A DNA stretch of 64,000 nucleotides from Heracleum sosnowskyi (Eukaryota; Streptophyta; Magnoliopsida; Apiales; Apiaceae). Made by a program: the position numbers and the translations under genes. The stretch spans positions 103,228,436 to 103,292,435 of the forward strand of contig CM061243.1 in NCBI GenBank assembly GCA_030848705.1, read 5' to 3'. Shown here piece after piece: positions 45,915-57,979 of this stretch. Numbering within the stretch: position 1 is the first letter of the stretch; each line of letters opens with the position of its first letter. The notes beneath the pieces were generated by a model. That model did no database searches. It was not told the origin of the DNA and saw only the letters and a program-made list of their open reading frames with translations.

Positions 45915-47389
45915 CTCCTAAAAAAATAAATTTATTAATTATTCCTCAATGTTGTTTCTTCAAAATGTATAATATGATTCAAGTACAGTGGCATATGGAA
46001 AAATTAAAATTTTAATATTATTATAAATTGAACATGTATATGTAAATGTGACATGTGATGTTTAACTACATAAACAAAAAATGTTTCTGCCAAATCTATG
46101 TTGAATGAGTACATTTTTTATTTGTAACTTTATCCCAGATATTCAACTAAAATTTTATGCAATTATTTAAATTTTATATAAATATAAATTATACATAATA
46201 AATGATTGTCTCGCATAATTTTTATGTATATAAAATTTTAAATACGCGAGTCATATTAGAGAATTTTGGTTGACCAACTATTTAGACTTTCAGCGATTTA
46301 AAAGTGTGATTGATCTAAAAACATATATATTAAAAGAAACTAAAATAATTGAATTTATGTTTAAAAAAATGACAACTCCAAAAATAGGATTTATGTTGTA
46401 TATATAAAAAATAACATAATTAATATTCAATATAAAATGAAAAAAGATATGTTTTTTTGAATTATAAATATTACAAAATTGCAATAATTATTCGCAATGA
46501 CCAATTAGACTATAACTCAAACTATGGTAATATGAATTTTAAATAGTATACTAAATTGATCAAATAATCAACATAATATATGATGGTTGAGTTATAACAT
46601 ATACTTAGATCAACCTATGATGAAACCAAAAAGTTTCATCTTAAATATTATGTTGATGCACAATCATAATTTACATTACCAAGTTGAGTTATAACATATA
46701 CTTAGATCAACCTATAAAAATATTTGTAAAAATTCAAGTTGAGTTAAAAAATAATCCATATTATAAGATAAAAATTGTTTCAATTTACCAAAATTTTAAA
46801 ATAGAATTCTGATATTATGTATTAAATTTTAGACTAAAAACTAAACATTTGAGTTTAAAAATGTAAAAATATGTATGTAATATATAAAAAAATGAGTTAT
46901 ACACTGCAAGGACGACTTTTATATAATATTAATAGTTTTATAATATGTTTTCGCCTTACGTATATATCGATTCTTTATTAATGTACTCTAACTTAGTTAA
47001 AATCACATTGCCTATGTTATATATTGACAAATTTCAAAATTTTCTATTTATTTTATACTCAAATGTTTAATTTGATAAAGTTCCGTCATCAAAAACCATA
47101 TTATTATATACTCAAAGGTTCAATTTGATAAATTCGTATCACATCATCGAAAATCATATTAATATTTTAACAATTAAATGTAATCATGCGATTATTATCG
47201 TATGTATATTTATCCAAATTTTATGAAATTTAATCAAGTTATAGAATATCTGGTTAATGTAATTTGTATGCCATATTACAAAAATACTATTAAAATATGA
47301 GATAAAATCGAAATATTATCCTTTTTCGAATTTTAAATTACAAAATTATCTCAATATATAAACAATTTCGTGCGAGAAATTATTGCAAT

Positions 47390-47419
47390 GCCCGTGCCTC
47401 GCACGGGCTTTTACGCTAG
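47390..47419 (+). other. Helitron 3' terminus 1
   Basis: Perfect 8-bp hairpin GCCCGTGC-CTC-GCACGGGC (47390-47408) followed after seven bases by CTAG (47416-47419) and T, the classic CTRR end inserted before a T. Confidence 0.8.
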
Positions 47420-47591
47420 TTCTATATATAATAAGAGAACAATATATAATAAGAGAACAATTGGATAATTTAGGAGTATTTTGAGCCAATAAACCCCCTG
47501 TGAAATTATAGTTATACCCCTACATGTTACAAAATTACATGTATATGTCACTCGCTTATTTAATAAGAAAAAATGAGTTAATTTTGTTCAA

Positions 47592-47650
47592 GTGGTGAAT
47601 TGAACCACCGACCTCCTCTAAATAATTCATCCTTCCAACCATTGTGCTAC
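47592..47650 (-). repeat. tRNA-like module, copy 1
   Basis: Minus strand: TAGCACAATGGTT (A-box-like), then GGTTCAATTCA (B-box-like) at tRNA-like spacing. Part of a roughly 200-base block also present at 47873, 48801, 52701 and 53061. Confidence 0.5.
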
Positions 47651-47872
47651 ATTATTTTTTTGGTTTTGATTTAAAAATCCTTTTACATAAACCCGACCTC
47701 TCCTTTGTCCTACGTTTACTATTACTTCAATTTTACACTAAAAATAATGGTGATTCTCATTATTTTTGAATTTTTGTATATTAGTTTTGTAATATGGTAC
47801 GTAAAACCAATTTCAAAACCAAATTGTCATTCTCTTTTTTATTGGGAAAAAATGAGTTAATTTATTTTTTGT

Positions 47873-47930
47873 GGTGAACTAAATCGCTATCTCATTTAAA
47901 TATTTCATCATTCTAACAATTGTGTTACAT
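47873..47930 (-). repeat. tRNA-like module, copy 2 (decayed)
   Basis: Follows copy 1 by about 280 bases with the same flanks (AAAAAATGAGTTAATTT before, TTTTACATAAATCCGAC after), so copies 1 and 2 form a tandem duplication. The B-box is degraded. Confidence 0.45.
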
Positions 47931-48800
47931 AATTTTCTAATTTAGAATTAATAATTCTTTTACATAAATCCGACATGTACCCTATTTTTACTATTACTTT
48001 AACATTTGAGTAAAATGATGGTATTCAAATTATTTTTAAAATTTTCTATTTTGAAAAGAAATATGGTACGTGATATGTATTGTACTAATTTCAAAAATTT
48101 TGATAATAATATCACATAATGTAAATTTGTCTTAACATATTTTTAGTTAAGAGTAAAGAGGAGGTCAGATTAACCTCATCTAACCCTAATGCATGCATCA
48201 GGTAACCAAATAATCATTGCAACGCATATAAGAAAAGGGAAATAAATAAGAGTAATTAAAATATGGAAACAATTACTTGTACGTTGACTTTATCACGACT
48301 GACGAGCGGTACCCGAACGAGATGTACGGGTTATCGTTTAATTCTGTAACATTCCAGAGCTTGTGTCGTTTAGCCTGATATAAGAATATTGCTGAAATCA
48401 AGTTAATCTGATTACCATTTATCTCTTTAGCTAATATTAATATGAATTTATATAATAACCTTATGAAAGAAAAATAAATTGATTAGTCACAATCGAATTA
48501 CTGAATAAATGTAACCATGTTTGAAATAGTTATTTGGTCCTGAGTTAAAATAATTGAAAGATGATACTCTTAAAAATATTAGATAGTACAAAAGTGGTAG
48601 TTAAATGAATCTTATACAAGTTAAAAGAGGAAAACTTTCTTAAAAAAAGGATCATCTATTACTATATATTATATGTCAACACAAGGGCAAAAAGTGCCAC
48701 TTTAATGCTTGTGAAATTACAATTTTACCCTTATTTTTTGAAAAATAACAAAAATACCACTATTATATTATTATGGAAAAATATATTAATATTTGTTAAT

Positions 48801-48860
48801 GTAGAGAATCGAATCTCCGACCTCCTTCTAAGAAGTCCAAAGCATAACCACTATGCTACA
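48801..48860 (-). repeat. tRNA-like module, copy 3
   Basis: Minus strand: TAGCATAGTGGTTATG (A-box-like) and GAGATTCGATTCTC (B-box-like). Preceded on the plus strand by GTGAAATTACAATTTTACCC. Confidence 0.5.
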
Positions 48861-51532
48861 TTGCTTTTTGAGTTTACTTTAAAGATTTTATTAGATAAGT
48901 CACATCATTTCCTCTAATTCTATATTCCTTTTTTATTTTGAACCTTTGAGTAAAGAAAATATTGGTCCATATTATTTATATAAATATGTATTTTTTATTT
49001 ACGTTATTATACATATACAAGCCTATAACCCGTACGATGCACAGATTGTTTAATAGTTGTTAACTTATTATTTGTGTTTGTGTATAATATTTTTATTAGT
49101 TGAAGATTAAATGAATTTGTTAAAAAACTAAGTAGGTCTCTAAATATATTTTTATTTAAATTTATAATTATAATAATAGGACACGTTAAAAATAATAAAC
49201 AACCTTTCAAAATAAATAGGACTATTTAAATAAGTTTTTCAAATAATTAGACATGCTTTTAACATAATTAGAGTAATTTGTGATAATTAATTATAATATA
49301 TTATTCTAATTAAAAATAATATACTTTATTAGTATATTATTTTAATCGATGTGTAAAAATTATGCTTAAATAAATATATTTAGAGATGTACTAAAATATT
49401 TTTAAATAAATAAGCCCGTAAACTGGTCAAGTATATTGACTTATAAAGTATAAGCTCATCACGACCCAAATAAATAGGTTCAAGCGATGCGTTCTTATTA
49501 GCATAGTTAATTTTTTTTTTATAAAAATATGTTAACTATTGAATGAACAAACTAAAAAACGACTAACCAGACTACTAATAACACTTTCTTTTGCAAGTGT
49601 TACTTTTAAATACTTTCTTACTTAATTTTTAATTTTTGTTTGTTATATATAGGATATAGTTGATCTATTATATATTAAAGAAAAAAAAGTATGACGAAAT
49701 TTAATATTTATTTATATATTTAAAATTAATATTATCAATAATAATTTTAATATGTTGTCTTGTTTGCTTTGAGGGGTTTAAATGTATAATTCGACTAAAA
49801 AAGATAAATATTTGAAAATGTAGAAGATACAATTGAATTGATTCCAAAAAGACGATAACTCAAAAACATGATCTATATTTTAAATAAAAAAATCAACATG
49901 ATTAATATGCAATAGATGAGAATAAGATATGATTTTTCTCGATCATAAGCATTATAAAATTGTCTAACTATTAATGATGAACAGTTAGACTATAAATTTT
50001 AACAATAAAAATTCAAATTGTATATAAAAAATTATTGAATGATGTTAAAAAAAGTAGAAGTCTTTAATAATAATAGAATTTTTTATAATATATTAAATGG
50101 ATGCGTAATATCATAAAATCATTTTGATAAATGAAAATCTAAATAGGGTTTGTGGGCTTTGAGGACATCGTCGAATTACAACACTAAAGCTAAGACACGA
50201 TAAAATACAAGTAAAGTTTTTTTTTTTGTATATGAAAATTGTGAGTTTATTATTACAAAAATGTCATTCAATATTTGTATTGAAAAAAACAGTATAACCT
50301 CGTATAAGTCTTCAGGTCAAAATCATGATCATTTTTTACTTTTAAATAGATGAATAATCCCTGGACATTTATAAAGTTATCACATTTACATTACCTTTTT
50401 TTTAAAAACAAATTAGTCTTAAAAATGATATATTATCAGTATATATTTGTTTATAACACGTGCAAAACACGAGTTATTTTTTGTATTATTTTACTTTTTT
50501 ATTTAAATTATTATAATCAAATTAAATATAGTAACGAGTGGTTCACGTATTTTACCTTTATTTATGTTTTAAATTTTTGAGTTGTTCTGCCGGATCAGTC
50601 GCTCAGAGTAAATGTTAATTTTAACATATTTGTAATAAATGTTTATTTTAATATATTGTTGATGGGATTCGAAACTTAAAATTCTATGTAGCATAACTTT
50701 TAGTAATACATCTAGATGTTCCAATCAATTTCACTTCAAAGACCTATCAGTATCGATTGTGATTGAAAATGATAACCAATATGAGTTGTGAACCAAATGA
50801 TAAATTATACCCCATTTTGTTTATTATAGTTTAGTATAGATTATAGTTGATTCAGAATTCATTAATTTGTACCATATATTTATAAAATTATATAACTGAG
50901 CAAAATACATGAATTTTGAGAAATATATATATAAGATAATTCAATTTGAGTTATATATGAATTTTTAAAATTTAGGATTTCAATTATTTATGATGATTGA
51001 GTTGAAACATTTACTAACGTCATTATAACATGAACCCACTCTATATGAAGAGAAAAAAAGATGGAACCAGAAAATAGTTGTTTGGAAATTATATATATGA
51101 ACAAGTCATTAATGTTGTCTAATCATTCTTACACCGATAAAAATAATCATGTGCCTTTTATCATATAGATATTAGTTGAATATTACGAAATCTAATCAAA
51201 TTTACAAGTATTTTATTCATGAAAACGGTACGCAATATTACAAATTTATGATAAATTGCAAATATTATCATCTAATGTATTTTTAATTATAAATTATTTC
51301 GATATATGAACAAATTCAGCGAGAAATTATTTAATTAATATATGAACAAGTCTCAAAATCTGACAATGGTATGCTCGTCATTCAAAGTAGTTACATTATT
51401 CGCCAACAAAATTTCTTACTACTCTGCACAACTCACACTTCTCATCTTACACTATCAAACTTACGATTACACAAACCTCACGTTAATAAATCGACCTCCT
51501 CGCAAAAAAAAATATTGACGTTTCTATGCAGG

Positions 51533-51561
51533 CCCGTGCCTTGCACGGGTTGTTACACTAG
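51533..51561 (+). other. Helitron 3' terminus 2
   Basis: Hairpin CCCGTGC-CTT-GCACGGG (51533-51549), then CTAG at 51558-51561 followed by T. Confidence 0.8.
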
Positions 51562-52700
51562 TATATAATATATAATATGACAAAATATAAGAGTTAATAT
51601 ATAATGTGTGTCTGTACATCGATTATAATGTCGGATAATACACACTTAGAAATTTTGGTTGAAATAAATATTAAAGATAATAAACTTTATAAATATTGGA
51701 TTAAAATAGTTAAGTTAACAAGAATAAATATTTTAGAAAATAGGATAATGCAGAGGAGGCTTATACACAAAATATTATGGTCGATCAACCACATTGTTAC
51801 CCATGAGTAAGTTAAATTATTAAAAATTTAAAAGACATAATTAATTTTTCACATATTGATTGAACGACATCTAAACCGCTTCTCAACATTATGCTGATAA
51901 ATAGTACATTTCTTGAGGTGTCAAAATTATAACTGATATAGGACAAAACATGTCATCCTTGTACACCTCATTTATATTATGACTGTGTTTTCAGATATAC
52001 ATTGGAAAAAAAAAGAAATGAAAATATTAAAGAACTTCATTCCAAAATTTGATTTGTGTTTATAAAAAGGAAAAACACTCTTATTTTTTAACTTTATGTT
52101 CACCTAGAGTTCAGAGTTATTGTAAGACCAAATTACTAGATATTTTCTACTTATGACATAAATTCGTACATATTAAAAGAATCGGTCTGTATGTGTTAGT
52201 CTGTACAATACGCTGTAAAAAATCTTATTTTTAATACTTATATGAAAAAGTAAGTCAAATTATATGTAAATTAAAACATGAATATTATAAAAAAAACATG
52301 TATGAACGAAAAATATATAATTACACTCAAATATATCTTTTCAGTCGCAAAAGTAAACGAATTTATGTCAATTGATATTGTTCCCTACAGAGATGAGTAT
52401 CAAACTAATATCAAGCACCGTGATGTGGAAAGTTCACAACACCGGGGGAATAATATAATTAGTATTCGTGAATTTTATATAGTTAGGACACACTACCGCA
52501 CTGTTGAAGGACATGCTTTATTGTTTGGGGGCAGATATTTTTACATATGTGGTTGACGCTTGATGCTCTGTAAATCGCACCAGGTGGTTACTTTGAGTTG
52601 AAAAAAATTGTGAAATGACAATTTTGCCCTTATTTGTTGAAAAATTACAAATTTGCATTCCTTTTATTATTTATGTGAAAGTAAATTAATTTGGTTGCTC

Positions 52701-52760
52701 TTAAGAATCGAACCACTGACCTCTTCTTAGAAAGCTCATGTCATAACCATTGTGCTATAC
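52701..52760 (-). repeat. tRNA-like module, copy 4 (best conserved)
   Basis: Minus strand: TAGCACAATGGTTATGACAT and GGTTCGATTCTT, with 42 bases from A-box start to B-box start, close to normal tRNA spacing. No acceptor stem or CCA is evident, so it is not called a tRNA gene. Confidence 0.55.
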
Positions 52761-53060
52761 ATTCACTTCTGAGTTTGATTTAAAAATCATATTAGATAAA
52801 CCACATCTTCTCATTTTGTCTTATTTTTTCATTTTAAGTAAAATATTGGTTTTTATTATTTATATAACTTGATCTTTTTAATTTCAATACCTTCATGTAT
52901 AGTTATATATTATCTATTTTGTATATATATTAAAAACCAACGAAGGAAAAAAAAGTCAAAAATTGACAGTCAATTTATAATTTATTCTTATATTTTTCCG
53001 AATTACAGAAATGTCACATGTTTATTATTTAAGATAAAGTAGATTGAGTTTGTGTAAATA

Positions 53061-53122
53061 TTGATGATCGTATTCTTAACCTCCTCGTATAAATTTCATC
53101 TCATAGTCAAGTATGTAACATT
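53061..53122 (-). repeat. tRNA-like module, copy 5 (decayed)
   Basis: Shares flanks with copy 4 (TTATTCTTATATTTTTC before; AAAATATTATTAGATAAAT after), but both boxes have several changes. Confidence 0.4.
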
Positions 53123-54381
53123 GAGTTTTGAGTTTATTATAAAAATATTATTAGATAAATTATATTCTCTCATCATATTTTTCTTTATTATTTTAATTTT
53201 TTAGTAAATAACATGTTGTTTTATATTATTTATAAAACATGTTTATTCACTTTTTTGTAATTTTACCTTTTCATCGTAATTTTATATATGATGATGTATT
53301 TAATTATGTTAATAAAATTTTATTTCACTTGTATTTTTTTATTAAATATTAATTAGATTGTTGCTTTTTATATTATTTATATTATTTATATTTTCATATT
53401 AATAATATGTTCGTTATTATACTTTATATAAATAATTTAGGTATTGATACATTAATCAATCAATACTATTATATAATAGACGAAACATTAAAAGTTTGGT
53501 TGGTCGGTATGGTACGTTGTGATTTTACTTAATTGCCCTTTAATTAACTGTACTTCGTGTTTTTACTTAATTAACCTTACTTATTTATAGAAATATATTA
53601 TTAAATAATAATATTACCTATTTATAATCAATTACCTTTTTCACCTAAAATACATTATTTTTTCTAACAAATTCCCCTACTTTTTCAAATATATATCACG
53701 GGCAATTACCGTTTTTAACTAAAACATGTTAGTTTTTCTATTTTTCCTTACTAAAACCCCTCCTTTTCCAAAAATATCAGGGACAAACATTTAGTTATTT
53801 ATTTTTAAACCTATTTTAATATTATAATTATTTTTTAAAAGTTTACCTATTTTAACATGTCTACTTATTTTACTTAACAAATTCAATTACTAAAAATATT
53901 AAAATATAAATAATCAAATACATATTTATAACCAATTACCTTTTCAGCTAAAACACATTATATATTTTTTCTAACAAAGTCCCTCCTTTTCTAAATATAT
54001 CACGAGAAATTGGCTTTTACAATTTACTTTTTCTATTTTTCTCACTAAAATCCATTCTTTTTCCAAAAATATCATAGCAAACCCTTTACTTATTTATTTT
54101 AAAACGTATTTAAATACTTTTATTTATTAAATTTTAAAACCTCATTTTCCAAAAATATCACGAACATTTACCTTTTAAAACTAAATATATGTTACCTTTT
54201 TTATTTTTTCTTACTAAAACCCCTCATTTCCAAAAATATAACGGGCAAACCCATACTTATTTATTTTAAAATATGTTTTAATTTTTTTAATTAATTAAAA
54301 GTGTTTAGCTATTTTAACATGTCTACTTATTTTTTGCACAATTATAATTAATAAAATAATAATAAAATAATATTTAACCAT

Positions 54382-54408
54382 CCGTGCATCGCACGGGTTT
54401 TAAGCTAG
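54382..54408 (+). other. Helitron 3' terminus 3
   Basis: Hairpin CCGTGC-ATC-GCACGG (54382-54396), then CTAG at 54405-54408 followed by T. Confidence 0.75.
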
Positions 54409-55542
54409 TATAATATTAAAGTTGATCTAATATAAGTAACATATTATGTGTTACTTATAATTTAGAATATATTTTAAATTAGTATTGTAAAAAAGCGAAT
54501 CGGAGTCAGGGGTAATTATGGGTCGGGTTGGCGGAATTAAAAGAATTTTTGCAACCCGACCTAGTTAAATCGGTTTGAAAAAATTTAAACTCGCCTCGCA
54601 AAATATTAATTCGTGACCCAACCCTAACTATCATATATCGATTTGGGTCATGAATTGGTTTGAATGACTTTAATAATTTTATTATATATATATATTTATA
54701 TATTTATGTATATATATATAAATTGAAATATTATATAATATCTTCTGAAAATCTAAGTAAAACTAAAATACGTATAAGTAACGATTTTAGTACTAATATT
54801 TTATTTCGATTAACATTATAATTTTAGTAAAATAAATTATGTTGTAAATCGTGTGTATACACACAAAATTTAAGCACATCTATAAATGAAAGTATGATAT
54901 ATCATATAATATGTAGTTGTATAATATATATTATTAAACAAAAATTGTAATCTAAATCGTTTGGGTAGGGTTGGTAAACCATGGACACCCATAATGGTTA
55001 TGGAGTAATCGATAGAGACACATTAATCGAATAATTGGAGATTATTGAAATAATTAGTGGGGATTAATTTATTTTTTTATCAAGTTTTAGCCTTTTATTT
55101 TTTCTTATAAATTTACTAATATTTACAAATCAGACCAATTTTGGGATGATTAGACCTAATTTTATGACATCTTCATCAGTTTTTATCAAATTCAATTTTT
55201 AACCCGATTTTAATATAATTGAATCAATTAGATATCGTCTAACGATTAGTCAAGATTATTAAACGACAATTTCTAAAACATAAATTGTACATTAAAATAT
55301 AACCGAGTCTGCATAAAAATTCATTTCACGTCATTTAAAACTAAATAATATTTTGGCAATTAAAAATAATCATTTGATCTTTATTTTATAAAAAATTATC
55401 CAAATTTTATGAATTAAAAAAAAATACTAAAAAAATATACTATACCATAAAAGATGAATTCAAAATATTATCTTTTACCACATTTTTAATTATAAAATTA
55501 TTATATATATTTATGCGAGAAATTATGTCAGTATATAAACAG

Positions 55543-55572
55543 GCCCGTGACTTGCACGAGCTTTTAGGCTAG
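55543..55572 (+). other. Helitron 3' terminus 4 (hairpin slightly decayed)
   Basis: GCCCGTG ... CACGAGC with one mismatch, then CTAG at 55569-55572 followed by T. Confidence 0.65.
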
Positions 55573-55630
55573 TTTTGTTTTATTTATGGAGATTCCTAAA
55601 GTTCATTAATAGTCTCTTTTGGGTTCACAA

Positions 55631-55656
55631 TTTATTATTATTATTATTATTATTAT
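55631..55656. repeat. (TTA)n microsatellite
   Basis: About eight uninterrupted TTA repeats. Confidence 0.95.
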
Positions 55657-56034
55657 GTAAATATTGTGTACCTGACGAAATAAGTAAAACGATATTTCAG
55701 TCGTATAGTTATCCGGAGAGGTGCAAAATACAATTTTGTCTTTTATTAATCATACATCCATTTTGTTGCTTTTTGTATTTGTATTTAAGCAATATATAAT
55801 CAAGTGTATGCAGTTAGCTTCCTTTGCATTACTAAAAAATTGTATTGGGATGCATGTCAGTGTATATTCTTTTTTTTTATTAACCCATTTTATAATTTAT
55901 AAATCGAAAATAGAGGTAGAGACCATTCCAGTAACCCCAGCTCCCATAGGAGCAAAATCACCCAACTTTGACAAGCAAAGTTGCAAGAGCTAGTTTAAAG
56001 TGCAAGTTACAAGTTACAATATCACCAAAAAAAT

Positions 56035-56430
56035 ATAGGTAAGTAACAACAACTAAGTAGACCTCAGAGCTGCATCCACATCTCCATCGGCAGCCGCTGC
56101 AACAGCTGCATCCCCATCAGCTACAACCAAAACAAGAGCTTCGTCACCTCCAATACCTCCAATGCTACCACCATTACTGCCCTGAGGTTGAATCCCTGGT
56201 CAGAAGTGCTGGCCACAACCAACGAGCACCTGGCAGCATCTCTGAAAATAAGCAACAGAATGCGATAATTCACCAATAGCCGGATCAACAACATTGTCAC
56301 TTATCCTTGGGACTAAAGGTGCCCGTATGACATCAGCCAATGAAATACGAGCAAGAGTACTGGTCACTGCACTCCTAGTCGCAGCTGCAATCTCTTCATT
56401 AACTTCAAAGTAAGAAACATCCATATGATC
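56035..56430 (-). pseudogene. Unidentified gene fragment (Ala/Gly/Asp-rich C-terminus)
   Basis: On the minus strand a frame runs from an acceptor-like TTTTAG near 56438 through MDVSYFEVNEEIAAATRSAV to VGCGQHF, meets TGA at 56200-56202, and continues in the same frame with PGIQPQGSNGGSIGGIGGDE and an Ala/Asp-rich tail to TAG near 56059. Codon use and GC content are higher than in the surrounding AT-rich DNA, which suggests a real exon. The TGA could come from CGA by deamination. I do not recognise the family. No preceding exon can be placed because the copia LTR of element B starts at 56614. Confidence 0.4.
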
Positions 56431-56613
56431 TCTAAAATCAACACTATCAGATCACTAAAAGCCTATAAGTTCTCATGCAAGTCATTGTACAATTCATAAA
56501 ATTCACCAAAAGCAAGTTGACAATTCCGATTAAAGAGTATCATGATTAAGGTCTCTAAAAACTTGTTCCTAAACAAACCAACACACCGAAATTCAAATTT
56601 AAACCAAGAACCT

Positions 56614-57746
56614 TGTTAGGTCCAAAGTATCGTAGAAGGGGGGGGGGGGGGGGGTTGAATACGATACTCACAAATAATTTAATTTCGTTCGCGGATTAAT
56701 CTTTTGTTCTATAACGAAATCAAACACACCAAACCAAATCAAGTTTCGGGGAATATATCTTTTTATAAATATAAACCTCGAGGGGTGCTACAATTTCTAA
56801 TCCGTAGATTAGCGTCAATGAGTTTAAGGTAACACAAATACAAAACAATAATCAAGTTCTGAGCACTATTAATTTCTCTGGTAATTTTCTCCGGCTCTTC
56901 TCTCTCTCAGTTATGTGTCTGTGTTGAATACCCTAACTGAAGAAGACACAATCTTCTCTCTGTATTAATTGTAGTCTGTTTTGAAAAACCATCGAATGAG
57001 AATTGTAGAAACAATCCTGGCCGTTGGATCTTCATCAACCTTTCAGAAAAGGAATTCTTTTCACCTGCTCCCATAATAAAAAACCATCGAATGAATAAAA
57101 ATCCATCGAATTAAATAAATTAATTTGTCATTCGATAGTTTTTAAATCAAAACTATCGGATGCCAAACTAATTTACTTTGGTTTTTAATTAATCATTTCA
57201 ACTACCATTCGATAGTTTTTCAATTAGAAAAACCATCGAATTTCTCTTTCTTGTCTTTAGTCCATAAATGATTCCACTGAGCTTCTGGGTGTTTAAGAAA
57301 TAGACTGTATCAATTTCTTCTGAGACGATAAAACAACTTGATCTTTTTAGTGCCGTCACCTAGTGCAACTGGTCTGGTTCACAGATGAATAACACTTGAT
57401 CAATTCTTATTTTATATCTTCAATACAATGCTGCTGATACGTCCCTTGTCCTTCTGGTTGCTTCATCACTGGAATCCCGTGGTACTGAACCCTAAATCAT
57501 TCACATACTTCTGTCGTCTTGAAAGTCTTGTTTCTTTTGTTGTCACTGAGGCTTGAACATTTTCATGAACTTCTTTCCGTGACCTATTTACGAACTTCAA
57601 GAATACATAACGTATTTTGATTTTTTGTGTTTACCTTTTCTTCTTTGATTCTGGATTCCTGTGCTTCAGTTAATATTATTGTCTGTCTTGTCCTTTGTTG
57701 AGTTGTAGTTATCTCTTTTAGATCTTATGTTACATTATGCTTTACA
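56614..57746 (-). repeat. 3' LTR of copia element B (1133 bp)
   Basis: In element orientation it starts TGTAAAGCATAATG after the polypurine tract and ends TTGGACCTAACA. It holds a run of 17 G on the plus strand (56638-56654), where family A has 6, and a hairpin motif cluster at 56985-57245. Confidence 0.88.
56985..57245. repeat. ATTCGATAGTTTTT/AAAACCATCGAAT hairpin cluster in LTR B
   Basis: About seven copies of CCATCGAAT or CATTCGATAG/CTATCGG lie in both orientations. The best hairpin pairs 57207-57220 with 57228-57241, with 13 of 14 bases paired and a 7-base loop. The same core (ATCGA with flanking A/T) recurs before the third ORF at 62145-62740. Confidence 0.85.
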
Positions 57747-57760
57747 ATCTCCCCCTATTT
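57747..57760 (-). other. Polypurine tract of copia element B
   Basis: The minus strand reads AAATAGGGGGAGAT directly before the LTR start TGTAAAGC. It matches the AGGGGGAGA type known from Sireviruses. Confidence 0.85.
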
Positions 57761-57979
57761 GATTGGATAGAGTTCGACAAGCAAATACTTCGAGGATAAC
57801 TCAACTAACTAAGGAAACATGAAACTACTTAAAGTAAGACAGCGTAATAATATTAATGCATTCTGGATCAGATATTTATACATTTCCAGATTTCATAATT
57901 CAAAAAACAATTAAACTTTATACAATGAAGTTGTTCCTCTAGTCTGAGCTGATAGTTCTCTTGTTCTTTGCTTCATCAT

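Larger units (their letters stand above)
45915..55572 (+). mobile_element. AT-rich nest of Helitron-like elements
   Basis: Four Helitron-type 3' ends in the same orientation lie at 47390-47419, 51533-51561, 54382-54408 and 55543-55572. The first, second and fourth share GCGAGAAATTAT a short way upstream of the hairpin. Possible 5' starts are TCTATATATAATAAGAG (from about 47421) and TCTATTACTATATATTAT (48654), but I could not fix pairs of ends. No Rep/helicase gene is visible, so the copies are non-autonomous. Between the motifs the DNA is AT-rich and without recognisable genes. Confidence 0.55.

Noticed and set aside
46290..46484. Short ORFs in the AT-rich 46-55 kb region
   Set aside because: Composition is that of AT-rich non-coding DNA; no motif or conservation is visible.
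52701..52760. Functional tRNA gene
   Set aside because: A- and B-boxes are present, but I could not form an acceptor stem, and the module recurs in decayed copies.
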